From Gemmiger_A avium (lineage in GTDB: Bacteria > Bacillota > Clostridia > Oscillospirales > Ruminococcaceae): 19,637 bases of DNA. Made by a program: the position numbers and the translations under genes. Below are positions 1-7,506 of this stretch, one piece after another; position 1 is the stretch's first letter, and every line of letters starts with the position of its first letter. The stretch spans positions 1-19,637 of the forward strand of contig DXFE01000047.1 of NCBI GenBank assembly GCA_019114585.1, read 5' to 3'. Below the pieces are notes generated by a model, which saw only the letters and a list, made by a program, of their open reading frames with translations, had not been told where the DNA came from and made no database searches.

Positions 1-13
1 AGATGCTGATTTT

Positions 14-31
14 TAAAGAGAAAACTCTTTA
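14..31 (-). repeat. Small AT-rich hairpin at the end of the bmp gene
   Basis: A perfect 7-bp inverted repeat (TAAAGAG / CTCTTTA, 4-nt loop) covers the bmp stop codon (29-31) and the bases just after it. On the coding strand it is followed by AAAAATC and not by a U-run, so it is not a canonical intrinsic terminator. It is more likely a weak intercistronic hairpin between the binding protein and the transporter genes expected downstream, outside the window. Confidence 0.35.
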
Positions 32-1117
32 CGCAGCTTCCTCAGCCAGGGTGAACAGGCCGCCGCCCAGTTCTTCCGGAGTGGAAGGAACGGTGATTTC
101 GCCAGCGATGATCTTGGTCTTGGCATCCTCAACCGCAGCGATCACCTCTTCAGGCAGCAGATCGCGGGTGGGAGCCAGGTCAACGCCGCCGTTCTCCAGG
201 CTGTACAGGTGCACGCCCGGGGTGAAGGTGCCGTTCAGCACCGCCAAGGAGATATCCTGAGAAGCGGTATCCACGCGCTTCATAGCGGAGGTGATAACGG
301 TGTTGGGGGCCAGAGAAGACTGGTCGGTGTCAACGCCGATGGCGTAGATGCCTTCGGTGCTGCAGGTTTCGATAACGCCGTTGCCGGTGCCGCCCGCAGC
401 GTGGAAGATAACGTCAGCGCCCTTGGTGATCATGTCCTTGGCAGCGGTGCCACCGGCAGCGGGATCGCCGAAGCTGTTGGCATTGTACTGCAGGACAGTA
501 GCGTTCTCGTTGGCAGCCTTGACGCCAGCGATGAAGCCGCAGCCGAACTGGTTCATGGAATCGGAAACCATGCCCTGGACATAGCCCACGGTATCGGTCT
601 CGGTCATCATGCCGGCCACGATACCTACCAGGTAGGAAGCCTCAGCCTGAGAGAACATCAGGCAAGCCACGTTGGGCAGGTCGATGGTAGCGTCGTCGAT
701 GATGGCGAACTTCTGATCGGGGTTGGCCTCGGCCGCCTCACGGGTGGCATCCGCCAGCATGTAGCCCACGCAGATGATCAGGTCATAGCCCTCGTCCATG
801 AAGGTCTCGATGTTGGACTGATAGTCCGCATCGGTCTTGGACTCCAGGTAGTTGACCTCAATGTTGGGATACTCTGCATTCAAAGCCTGCAGGCCTTCCC
901 AGGAGGTCTGGTTGAAGGACTTATCGTTTACGCCGCCCGTGTCGGTAACCATGCCGACCTTGATGGACTCCAGGGCCTCGCCGCCCTCGGAACCAGCTTC
1001 GCTGCCGGCGTTGCTCTGGGAGTTGCCCGCAACGCTGCTGGAACTACCAGTGCTGCCGCAAGCCACCAGAGACAGAGCCATGACAAGAGCCAGAATCAGA
1101 GCAATAATCTTTTTCAT
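29..1117 (-). CDS. BMP-family ABC transporter substrate-binding lipoprotein (probable nucleoside-binding)
   Basis: This 362-residue protein has a lipoprotein signal: charged MKK start, hydrophobic stretch, then a lipobox LVAC with the lipidated Cys at residue 20. A low-complexity Ser/Gly/Ala/Glu linker (about 21-48) tethers the mature domain to the membrane. The mature part opens with the family hallmark IKVGMVTDTGGVNDKSFNQ (from about residue 51) and continues as a periplasmic-binding fold of the BMP/Med/PnrA type. Characterised relatives (PnrA/TmpC, BmpA) bind purine and other nucleosides for an ABC importer. The two genes upstream, deoD and cdd, break down nucleosides, which supports that ligand class; this is inference from context. 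The ATG at 1117 has AGGAG nine bases upstream. A sigma-A promoter lies at 1225-1253. ATPase and permease genes would be expected beyond position 1. Family assignment is secure; the exact ligand is not. Confidence 0.93.
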   Translation of the reverse strand: MKKIIALILALVMALSLVACGSTGSSSSVAGNSQSNAGSEAGSEGGEALESIKVGMVTDTGGVNDKSFNQTSWEGLQALNAEYPNIEVNYLESKTDADYQSNIETFMDEGYDLIICVGYMLADATREAAEANPDQKFAIIDDATIDLPNVACLMFSQAEASYLVGIVAGMMTETDTVGYVQGMVSDSMNQFGCGFIAGVKAANENATVLQYNANSFGDPAAGGTAAKDMITKGADVIFHAAGGTGNGVIETCSTEGIYAIGVDTDQSSLAPNTVITSAMKRVDTASQDISLAVLNGTFTPGVHLYSLENGGVDLAPTRDLLPEEVIAAVEDAKTKIIAGEITVPSTPEELGGGLFTLAEEAA

Positions 1118-1184
1118 GCTTGTACTCTCCTATTCCTGTTCGATTTTTCCTGCGCGGACGCAACAGCGCGCCCGGCCGGAGCGG

Positions 1185-1216
1185 ATACGCGGTATGGTAA
1201 ATTCTGTACCGCGGTA
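1185..1216 (-). promoter_or_regulatory. Paired CCGCG palindromes in the early bmp leader (possible operator)
   Basis: Two related dyads sit just after the predicted transcription start. One is a perfect 10-bp palindrome TACCGCGGTA at 1207-1216. The other is an interrupted dyad ATAC-CGC-GTAT at 1185-1195, read on the coding strand. The first would lie at about +2 to +11. They could be repressor sites or an RNA stem. No known consensus is recognised, so the functional claim is inference. Confidence 0.3.
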
Positions 1217-1224
1217 ACAGTAAA

Positions 1225-1253
1225 AGTATAGTCTTTTAGTCTGCCAATTTCAA
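1225..1253 (-). promoter_or_regulatory. Sigma-A promoter of the bmp gene
   Basis: On the minus strand there is a -35 element TTGAAA (1253-1248), a 17-base spacer and a -10 element TATACT (1230-1225), close to the vegetative consensus TTGACA-N17-TATAAT. Transcription should start near 1218, giving a leader of about 100 nt before the ATG at 1117. It separates bmp transcriptionally from the deoD-cdd pair, although no terminator is visible after cdd. Confidence 0.8.
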
Positions 1254-1307
1254 CAGTTTGTCACAAACTGCGACAGTTACAAAATATTAACAAGCCGTGA
1301 AATTGGC
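1243..1307 (-). repeat. Nested inverted repeats over and upstream of the bmp -35 (operator-like)
   Basis: Three symmetric elements are stacked here. A perfect 17-bp palindrome (arms CAGTTTGT / ACAAACTG around one base) fills 1254-1270 and abuts the -35 hexamer. A second dyad, AACTG-TCG-CAGTT, sits at 1265-1277 and shares one half-site with it. An outer perfect 10-bp inverted repeat (GCCAATTTCA / TGAAATTGGC) has arms at 1243-1252 and 1298-1307; the first arm overlaps most of the -35. The repeats are seen directly. That they bind a regulator, for example one sensing nucleosides, is inference. Confidence 0.5.
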
Positions 1308-1325
1308 GGTATAGAGCCATCCGGG

Positions 1326-1736
1326 TCAGAGAAGATTGTCGGGGCCAAAACCGACCGGAAGCAGCTCTCCCAGTGTCATAACCAGGGTATCCTCTTCACT
1401 TTTGGCCATAATCACCGGCATATCCGGCCCGCAGAACTCAAACAGCATCTGCCGGCATACGCCGCAGGGCGCTGCAAAGGAGGTGCATTTCTCCCCTTCT
1501 TTCCAGCCCACAACAGCAATCGCCGAAAATTCCCGTGCGCCTTCGCTTACAGCCTTGAACAAAGCGGTACGCTCGGCGCAGTTGGTGGGACTGTAGCTGG
1601 CACACTCAATGTTGCAGCCGGTGAATACGCGCCCGTCTTTGGCAAGAAGCGCTGCGCCCACCTTGAAATGCGAATACGGCGTATAGGCATTTTCGCGTGC
1701 CGCAATGGCCATGCGAACCAGTTCCCTGTTCTCCAT
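1326..1736 (-). CDS. cdd: Cytidine deaminase
   Basis: The 136-residue protein has the length and motifs of the small homotetrameric, zinc-dependent cytidine deaminases, which convert cytidine and deoxycytidine to uridine and deoxyuridine. The zinc site is visible as NCAER (Cys53, catalytic Glu55) and PCGVC (Cys91, Cys94). The GCNIE motif (Asn42, Glu44) is the ribose-binding segment. The start ATG overlaps the last base of the deoD stop codon (TAATG), so the two are translationally coupled in one transcript. No terminator is seen after its TGA stop; a 208-base spacer holding the bmp promoter follows. Context and motifs agree on pyrimidine nucleoside salvage. Confidence 0.97.
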   Translation of the reverse strand: MENRELVRMAIAARENAYTPYSHFKVGAALLAKDGRVFTGCNIECASYSPTNCAERTALFKAVSEGAREFSAIAVVGWKEGEKCTSFAAPCGVCRQMLFEFCGPDMPVIMAKSEEDTLVMTLGELLPVGFGPDNLL

Positions 1737-2455
1737 TACTCCACAGCCCCCAGTGCGATCTTCATCATGTTGGTAAAGCTGGTCTGCCGCTCTTCCGCGG
1801 TGGTGACACGGCTGTCCACAAAGCTGTCCGAAATGGTGATCAGGCAGGCGGCATTTTTGCCCAGAACGCGGGCATTGTGGAACAGGGCAAAGCTTTCCAT
1901 TTCCACCGCCACGCAGCCTTTCTCATCCCGCAGGGCCTCCCAGTAGGTGGGATTGGTGCGGTCGTCATGGCGATAGAAAACATCACTGGAGTGGATAATC
2001 CCCTCGATGAGAGGGATATTCAGTGCCCGGGCACTGGCCCGCAGACGGTCATTCAGGGTTTCGCTGGGCAGGATAATGTCGTCGGTGCAGCCGCTCTGGG
2101 TACGGGCAAAGCTGCTTTCCGAATAGGCACCGGTAGCCAGGACCACGTCAAAAAGCGCAGCCTTGGGGGTATACGAGCCCGCCGAACCAATGCGGATGAT
2201 GTTTTGCACATCATACTGGGTATAGAGTTCGTAGGAGTAAATTCCGATGCTGGGCATGCCCATACCGCTGCCCATTACACTGACCGGCTTGCCCTGATAC
2301 GTGCCGGTATACCCGAGCATGCCCCGCACATCATTGAACAGTATGGGATCGGTCAGGAAAGTCTCGGCGATAAACTTGGCGCGCAGAGGGTCGCCCGGCA
2401 TCAGAACAGTTGCCGCGATCTGGCCTTTTTCGGCCCGGTTGTGGGGTGTACTCAT
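1736..2455 (-). CDS. deoD: Purine-nucleoside phosphorylase, DeoD type
   Basis: This 239-residue protein matches the hexameric bacterial PNP family, which splits purine (deoxy)ribonucleosides with phosphate into base and (deoxy)ribose-1-phosphate. Visible motifs are MPGDPLRAK (19-27, phosphate site), GSGMGMPSIGIYSYEL (62-77), RIGSAG (88-93), VEMES (184-188, ribose contact) and ISDSF with the catalytic Asp210. The frame stays open upstream, but the start is the ATG at 2455, with AAAGGAG nine bases before it. The extension to 2608 overlaps the phosphatase gene and looks nothing like PNP. deoD is directly coupled to cdd, so one mRNA supplies both purine and pyrimidine nucleoside catabolism. A weak candidate promoter lies at 2474-2502. 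Confidence 0.97.
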   Translation of the reverse strand: MSTPHNRAEKGQIAATVLMPGDPLRAKFIAETFLTDPILFNDVRGMLGYTGTYQGKPVSVMGSGMGMPSIGIYSYELYTQYDVQNIIRIGSAGSYTPKAALFDVVLATGAYSESSFARTQSGCTDDIILPSETLNDRLRASARALNIPLIEGIIHSSDVFYRHDDRTNPTYWEALRDEKGCVAVEMESFALFHNARVLGKNAACLITISDSFVDSRVTTAEERQTSFTNMMKIALGAVE

Positions 2456-2473
2456 AGGTAATCTCTCCTTTGT

Positions 2474-2502
2474 TGTATAATTGACTGCTGGAGCCCCGGC
2501 AA
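2474..2502 (-). promoter_or_regulatory. Weak candidate promoter upstream of deoD-cdd
   Basis: In the 55-base gap before deoD, the minus strand reads TTGCCG (2502-2497), 17 bases, then TATACA (2479-2474). Each hexamer matches the sigma-A consensus at four of six positions. Spacing is ideal but the matches are modest, so deoD-cdd may instead be read from fbp and the phosphatase gene. Confidence 0.35.
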
Positions 2503-2510
2503 AAGCCAAG

Positions 2511-3290
2511 TCACTCCAGATACATTGTGCGAAGGGTTTGGAGCGCGGCCGCGTCCAGCCCCAGTTCCGCCTGCAGATAGGCTTCCAGGTTTGGATAGGC
2601 ACGGTCAATAGCGTCCAAAGCTGTATCCAAATCCTCCATCCGCACCCCCATCAACAGGGCCAGATCATCGGCCCGTTCCGGCTGTGCGGCCTGGGCAGCC
2701 CGGATCGTGTCTGCCCGCCAGCGGTTGGTTAGAAGATAATCCTGCCGGATCGTCTCCCTGTCTGCGCCCAGCGCCAGCAGGATGAGCGCGGCCGCCATTC
2801 CGGTGCGGTCTTTTCCGGCTGTGCAGTGAAACAGAACCGGCACCTCCCCCGCCAGCAGACAGGCAAACAGTTTACGGTATGCCGGATTGGCAAAAGGCAA
2901 TTTCCGATAGATCCGGGGAATACCCTGTTCCAGATAGCGGCGCGCCGCATCATGGCCCTGGGCAGCCAGTTCCCGGGGATCAAAGTTCACCTCATTGCCG
3001 TTTTCATCCAGGATCGCTGAAATTTCATACAAGGTTACTCCGGGGAAAGCAGGGTCTGGTAGATAGGCCCGTTCCGCCGCGGAGCGAAAGTCGAAGATTG
3101 TGCGGATGCCCAGGCTCTCAAACAACTGTCTGTCGTGTTCGGACATAAGTTTGGCCGGCGCACCGGAACGCCAGAAAATTCCATGCCGCACCCGGCGGCC
3201 GTCCCTCACGGGATAACCGCCCAGTTCCCGGAAGTTGTCTGCCCCTTCAAAGGGCAGCGGCGTTCCCGGTTCGCATTCTTTCTGCTGCAC
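2511..3290 (-). CDS. Tyrosine-protein phosphatase family protein (LipA/MptpB-like, Y_phosphatase3 type)
   Basis: The protein carries the cysteine phosphatase loop HCTAGKDRTG, with catalytic Cys156 and Arg162 in the C-x5-R pattern. Upstream it has NFRELGGY (19-26) and FDFRS (67-70 region), typical of the atypical tyrosine/triple-specificity phosphatases related to LipA and MptpB. Such enzymes can act on phosphotyrosine, phosphoserine or phosphoinositides; the substrate here is unknown. No signal peptide is visible, so a cytoplasmic enzyme is likely. I chose the GTG at 3290 (259 residues) because GGAGG lies eight bases upstream; an in-frame GTG at 3314 has no good ribosome site. It begins about 27 bases after the fbp stop and is probably cotranscribed with it. 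Confidence 0.88.
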   Translation of the reverse strand: MQQKECEPGTPLPFEGADNFRELGGYPVRDGRRVRHGIFWRSGAPAKLMSEHDRQLFESLGIRTIFDFRSAAERAYLPDPAFPGVTLYEISAILDENGNEVNFDPRELAAQGHDAARRYLEQGIPRIYRKLPFANPAYRKLFACLLAGEVPVLFHCTAGKDRTGMAAALILLALGADRETIRQDYLLTNRWRADTIRAAQAAQPERADDLALLMGVRMEDLDTALDAIDRAYPNLEAYLQAELGLDAAALQTLRTMYLE

Positions 3291-3317
3291 AGGTATCACC
3301 TCCCGGCTTTGCACCGT

Positions 3318-5306
3318 TTACTGTTTTTCCTTTACCAGACCGGATTTATAGGCGGCCACCAGCAGTTTAAGGTCACGTACATTAGCAGCCAGTTTTCTGC
3401 CCTCATCGGTGTCGCCTACCAGAATCCGCCGCTCCGTGGTTTCAAACATATCCACACTGGACAGGATGTCCTTATTCTCCCGGATGGCTTTTTCGGTACT
3501 TTCAAAAGGCTCATGCACTCGCAGGCTCAGCCCATGGCTGTTGTAAACCAGCGTATATCCGGCAATGCCGGTTTTTTCGTGATATGCACGGCAGAAGCCT
3601 CCGTCAATCACGATCAGTTTGCCGCCGCCTTTGATGGGAGTCTCCCCCTCCACGGCGCGCACCGGCACATGACCGTTGACAATGTGGCAATGACCCTGGT
3701 TCAGGCCGAATTCCGCCAAAATAGCCCGGGCCATACGAGTATCGTTAATAAAACGGTAGTACGGGTTTTTACGCTCGTTGTGGGTGGCCTCGTCCGCTAC
3801 AAACAGCCGCTCAAAGGTGGTCATTTTGTCCCGGCCGTACAGGGGCGAGAGCTTTCCGCACCATAGATACCACAAAAAGTCCTCACCGCTCTGACGGGCA
3901 GCGCTGCCCTCCGGGGCAAAGAATCCGCGGCGCGCCCGCTCATCGCAATAGTCCATCAGCGAACGTCCTGCATAGCTGCGGTTCTCGAAGGTCTCGATGG
4001 CAAAGCCGCCGCTTTCCGCCAGCGGCACTGCACCATGGAACATCAGATTGTCGTTTTCAAGATGATAGACGCCGCCCTTGGCATACAGGAAACGAACATG
4101 CCGCTGCAGCCGCTCGCTCTGGGTAAAGCTTCGGCACAATGTGTTCATCACCTGCTGTTCACTGGCGGTGAGCCGTGCCGGATCCGATGGGTCCACTGTG
4201 GGGAAATCCATATCCAGCATGGGGTAGCGTTTTCCCTCAATCAGGACCGTGCGGGTATTGTAGTCGATGCGGCGCAGGAAATCCCGCTCTCCCAGCTCAA
4301 AGTCCGGGTTCCGGTCAATCACCTGACATTCCAGCTTGAACATAAGCAGGGAAATCGCCTTGTGCATCCGGGCAACCCGGGCCAGTTCAGAGGGATGATA
4401 GGGACCGCGGGCCTCGTCCACATGGGGATAGAACCGGTGAATGTCACAGTTCTGGTATTCCGCCTCGGCAAACAGGGCCAGCGGACGCAGGTTGATGCCG
4501 TACCCGTCTTCCAGGGCTTCCAGATTGTTGTAAGCAAGGGTGGTGCGCAGCACGGTGGCAATGCAGAGCGGGCTGCCCGCCGCTGCCCCCATCCATACCA
4601 CATCGTGGTTGCCCCACTGGATGTCCACCGAATGGTGGGCCATCAGATGATCAATAATGATATCCGGACGCGGACCCCGGTCAAAGATGTCTCCCACAAT
4701 GTGCAGCTTAAAAACAGCCAGTGTTTTGATCAGCTGGCAAAGGGCCTCAATGAACTCATCGGCCTGATCCACGTCGATAATGGAGGACAGGATCTGCTCA
4801 TAGTAGAATTCCTTGTCGTGGTCCTCAAAATGTGCGTGGAGAAGCTCGTCCAGAATGTAGGAAAAGGCAGTCGGAAGCCGCTTGCGCACAAAGCTGCGGG
4901 TATGCTTGGAGGACACCATGCGGCAGACGTCGATCAGCCGGTACAGCGTCTTTCGGTACCAGGCATCCAGGTCGTCGCAGCCGGCTTTCAGCTCATCCAG
5001 TTTCTGCGTCGGATAATAGATCAGGGTGGCAAATTCTGCGCGTTCTTCATCCGGCACCGACGGGCCCAGGACCCGATCCACCTTTTCCTTGATAACGCCG
5101 GAAGCGTTGTTCAGGATATGGGTAAACGCCTCATATTCCCCGTGCAGATCGCTCATGAAATGCTCGGTGCCCTTGGGCAGGCGCAGGATTGCCTGCAGGT
5201 TGATGATCTCGCTGCAGGCCGCTGCAATGGTGGGATATTCCCGCGCAAGCAGAGAAAGGTATTTGAGGTTTTTCCGAACCTGATCGGTAACGGTCTGCGG
5301 CTCCAT
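3318..5306 (-). CDS. fbp: Fructose-1,6-bisphosphatase, class III (Firmicutes type)
   Basis: The 662-residue protein has the size and motifs of the class III FBPase, a metal-dependent calcineurin-like phosphoesterase that converts fructose 1,6-bisphosphate to fructose 6-phosphate for gluconeogenesis. Metal-site motifs are SDLHGE (52-57), GDIFDRG (205-211) and GNHD (232-235). A late GHCHIVNGHVPV segment and an IDGGF motif follow in the C-terminal third. The start ATG at 5306 has a strong AAGGAGG five bases upstream. A hairpin abutting the recN stop (5326-5342) separates it from the housekeeping run. fbp next to recN is unlike Bacillus, where spoIVB follows recN. Confidence 0.96.
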   Translation of the reverse strand: MEPQTVTDQVRKNLKYLSLLAREYPTIAAACSEIINLQAILRLPKGTEHFMSDLHGEYEAFTHILNNASGVIKEKVDRVLGPSVPDEERAEFATLIYYPTQKLDELKAGCDDLDAWYRKTLYRLIDVCRMVSSKHTRSFVRKRLPTAFSYILDELLHAHFEDHDKEFYYEQILSSIIDVDQADEFIEALCQLIKTLAVFKLHIVGDIFDRGPRPDIIIDHLMAHHSVDIQWGNHDVVWMGAAAGSPLCIATVLRTTLAYNNLEALEDGYGINLRPLALFAEAEYQNCDIHRFYPHVDEARGPYHPSELARVARMHKAISLLMFKLECQVIDRNPDFELGERDFLRRIDYNTRTVLIEGKRYPMLDMDFPTVDPSDPARLTASEQQVMNTLCRSFTQSERLQRHVRFLYAKGGVYHLENDNLMFHGAVPLAESGGFAIETFENRSYAGRSLMDYCDERARRGFFAPEGSAARQSGEDFLWYLWCGKLSPLYGRDKMTTFERLFVADEATHNERKNPYYRFINDTRMARAILAEFGLNQGHCHIVNGHVPVRAVEGETPIKGGGKLIVIDGGFCRAYHEKTGIAGYTLVYNSHGLSLRVHEPFESTEKAIRENKDILSSVDMFETTERRILVGDTDEGRKLAANVRDLKLLVAAYKSGLVKEKQ

Positions 5307-5325
5307 ATACGCCTCCTTGTATTTT

Positions 5326-5342
5326 CCGGGGAAGTGCCCCGG
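5326..5342 (-). repeat. GC-rich hairpin between recN and fbp
   Basis: A perfect 6-bp stem (CCGGGG / CCCCGG) with a 5-base loop begins directly after the recN stop codon. On the transcribed strand it is followed by AAAATACAAGGAGG and not by uridines. That argues against an intrinsic terminator and for an intercistronic mRNA-processing or stability hairpin just ahead of the fbp ribosome site. Confidence 0.5.
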
Positions 5343-7007
5343 TCAGGATCTTCCCTGCTGCAGCATTTCCCGGGCGTTGGCCAGGCTCAGCTCGGTTACA
5401 TGGTCGCCGGAGATAATCCGGGCCAGAACTTCCACACGCCCCTGTTCATCCAGCGGATGAATCTGGGTATAGGTGCGGGATCCCTCCACCTGTTTGGCAA
5501 TCAGCAGATGGGTATCTGCCAGCGCGGCAATCTGCGCGGTATGGGTAATGCACAAGACCTGCCGGCCACGGGAGGTCTGGCGCAGCTTTTCCCCGATACG
5601 CCCGGCCGCAAGGCCGGAAACGCCGGTGTCGATTTCATCATAGATCACCGTGGGAATATCGTCCTTATCCGCCAGAGCGCTTTTCAAGGCCAGCATAATA
5701 CGGGACAGCTCACCGCCGGACGCGATCCGGGCCAGCGGCTTGGGGTCTTCGCCGGCATTGGCCGAGATATAGAACTCCACCGAATCCTGCCCGGCCAAAG
5801 CCAGCGGGCCGCGGCTGTGCTGCAGCACAAACCGGATTCCCGGCATGTTCAGGAAGGTAAGCGCCTCCACCAGCTGCCCCTGCAGGGCATCAAATGCCGC
5901 CAGGCGTGCCTTGGTAAGCACCTCAGCGGCCTGTTTGGCCTGTTGGTAAAGCTGCTGTTTCTGGACGGCCAGTTCCTCCAGCTGCTGTTGGCTGGTCTGG
6001 ATGGTCTCCAGCTCGGTGCGGGCTTTGTCCGCAAAGGCAAGCACGCCCTCCAGGTCTGTACCATATTTCTGGCGCAGACGGTAGATCAGGTCCAGGCGTT
6101 CTTCAATGCGGTCCAGTTCGCCCGGCTCGGCGTCGGTGCTTTCCAGGCGCTGGGCCAGTTCTTCCGCCAGATCCCGCACGCCATAATAGTATTCGTTCAG
6201 CTTCTCGGCGAGAGACTGCAGATCCGGGTCCAGCGCGGCTGCCTGCTCCATCGCGCCGCAGGCAGCCCCCAGGCCGTCCGCCGCACCGGCCGCATCATCA
6301 TCTCCCGACAGGGCCGCGTGGGCAGCGCTCAGCTGCTGGGCAATGGTCTGCGCATGAGACAGCACCCGCCGGCGCGCCTGCAGCTGTTCTTCTTCGCCGG
6401 GCTGCAGCCGCGCTTCTTCAATCTCCTGCAGCTGAAACTGCAGCACCTCAATGCGGCGCTGCTTTTCCGTCTCGTCCATCTCCAGCGCATCCATCTGGCG
6501 CTTGACGCGGATCAGCCGGCGATACAGTGTCTGGTATTCCTCCAACTGGGCCTGATCCTGTGCAAAGGTATCCAGCAGCGCCAGATGGCGTGCCGGATTG
6601 GTCAGGCTCTGGCTGTCGTGCTGGCCATGAATGTTGATCAGGCTTCCGCCAATTTCGCGAAGCACCGCTGCCGTAGCAGGCATACCATTGATGCGGCAGC
6701 CGCCTTTTCCTTCCGCGCTGATTTCCCGATAAAGAAGCAGTTCGTCCTCTGCTTCGTAGCCGGCCTCTTCCAGTAAGGCACGGGTGCGGGGAGAAAGATC
6801 GGTAAAGGTAGCCCAGATACAGGCTTTAGCCGCGCCGGTACGCACCAGATCGCGGGAGGTACGGTTGCCCAGGATCGCATTGATGGAATCGATCAGAATG
6901 GACTTGCCGGCACCCGTTTCGCCGGTGAGCACGTTCAGCCCGGCGGTGAATTGTGCCTGTGCCTTTTCAATGACCGCCACATTTTCAATTTTCAGGCTGG
7001 AAAGCAT
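5343..7007 (-). CDS. recN: DNA repair protein RecN
   Basis: RecN is an SMC-like ATPase recruited early to double-strand breaks. This 554-residue protein starts with the family N-terminus (SLKIENVAVIE) and a Walker A GETGAGKS (29-36). The middle is a long Gln/Glu/Leu-rich coiled coil (about 155-380). The C-terminal head has the ABC signature SGGELSR (430-436), a Walker B with YDEIDTGVSG (Asp457, Glu458) and the H-loop region ITHTAQIAA. The ribosome site GAGGTGA overlaps the argR stop codon nine bases before the ATG, so the two genes are coupled. Length is normal for the family. Confidence 0.97.
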   Translation of the reverse strand: MLSSLKIENVAVIEKAQAQFTAGLNVLTGETGAGKSILIDSINAILGNRTSRDLVRTGAAKACIWATFTDLSPRTRALLEEAGYEAEDELLLYREISAEGKGGCRINGMPATAAVLREIGGSLINIHGQHDSQSLTNPARHLALLDTFAQDQAQLEEYQTLYRRLIRVKRQMDALEMDETEKQRRIEVLQFQLQEIEEARLQPGEEEQLQARRRVLSHAQTIAQQLSAAHAALSGDDDAAGAADGLGAACGAMEQAAALDPDLQSLAEKLNEYYYGVRDLAEELAQRLESTDAEPGELDRIEERLDLIYRLRQKYGTDLEGVLAFADKARTELETIQTSQQQLEELAVQKQQLYQQAKQAAEVLTKARLAAFDALQGQLVEALTFLNMPGIRFVLQHSRGPLALAGQDSVEFYISANAGEDPKPLARIASGGELSRIMLALKSALADKDDIPTVIYDEIDTGVSGLAAGRIGEKLRQTSRGRQVLCITHTAQIAALADTHLLIAKQVEGSRTYTQIHPLDEQGRVEVLARIISGDHVTELSLANAREMLQQGRS

Positions 7008-7016
7008 TTGGGCTGT

Positions 7017-7499
7017 TCACCTCGCTGCGCCCGGCATATGGGGCGAAATATACTGATTAAGCTGCTGGGTGATGGTCTTGGCGTCCTCTTCCGTGCGCAT
7101 CAGGATCAGGAAGGTATCATCGCCGGAAAGCGTACCCACTACATTTTGCCAGGGCATGGCGTCAAACATGCCGCAAGCCGCATTGGCCATACCGGAATAG
7201 CACTTGACCAGCACCACATGGCCGGCATTGTCCACCCGCAGCACCGATTCCCGGAAAATCGTCTCAAAGCGGCTGGCAGAATGCGGTGTAAAGGCGTTCT
7301 GGTTTGCAGGCGTAACGTAGCGGTATCCCCCGCCGCTGGCCGCAGTTTTGATCAGGCCCAGCTCCCGGATATCCCGGGAAACCGTGGCCTGGGTCACCTC
7401 AAAGCCGGCTGCCTTGAGCCGCTGCAGCAGCTCTTCCTGCCGGTCGATGGGATGCTCTTCGATCAGTTGCAGGATCACCTGCTGACGTTTGCTTTTCAC
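7017..7499 (-). CDS. argR: Arginine repressor
   Basis: This 160-residue protein has the two ArgR/AhrC domains. The N-terminal winged helix contains QATVSRDIRELGL (37-49), the family recognition helix. The C-terminal hexamerisation and arginine-binding domain includes GTLSGDDT (122-129) with the paired Asp127-Asp128 that contact L-arginine. It represses arginine biosynthesis and activates catabolism at ARG boxes. The start is a GTG at 7499; GGTGA seven bases upstream overlaps the nadK stop. argR before recN is a conserved Firmicutes arrangement. A palindrome that loosely resembles an ARG box lies inside xseA at 12971-12986. Confidence 0.96.
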   Translation of the reverse strand: MKSKRQQVILQLIEEHPIDRQEELLQRLKAAGFEVTQATVSRDIRELGLIKTAASGGGYRYVTPANQNAFTPHSASRFETIFRESVLRVDNAGHVVLVKCYSGMANAACGMFDAMPWQNVVGTLSGDDTFLILMRTEEDAKTITQQLNQYISPHMPGAAR

Positions 7500-7506
7500 G
7501 GTTGGT

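Noticed and set aside
1118..1224. Riboswitch in the bmp leader
   Set aside because: The roughly 100-nt leader has GC-rich palindromes but no layout I recognise as a purine, guanidine or other known aptamer and no terminator-antiterminator pair before the ATG.
209..1231. A 340-codon plus-strand open frame opposite bmp
   Set aside because: It runs antisense through a lipoprotein gene with clear family motifs and continues into the bmp promoter; its sequence resembles no known protein.
4035..6776. A very long plus-strand open frame (over 900 codons) opposite fbp and recN
   Set aside because: Its product is low-complexity Gln/His/Leu-rich with no recognisable domain. It spans two well-supported minus-strand genes, and GC-rich codon bias produces such antisense frames.
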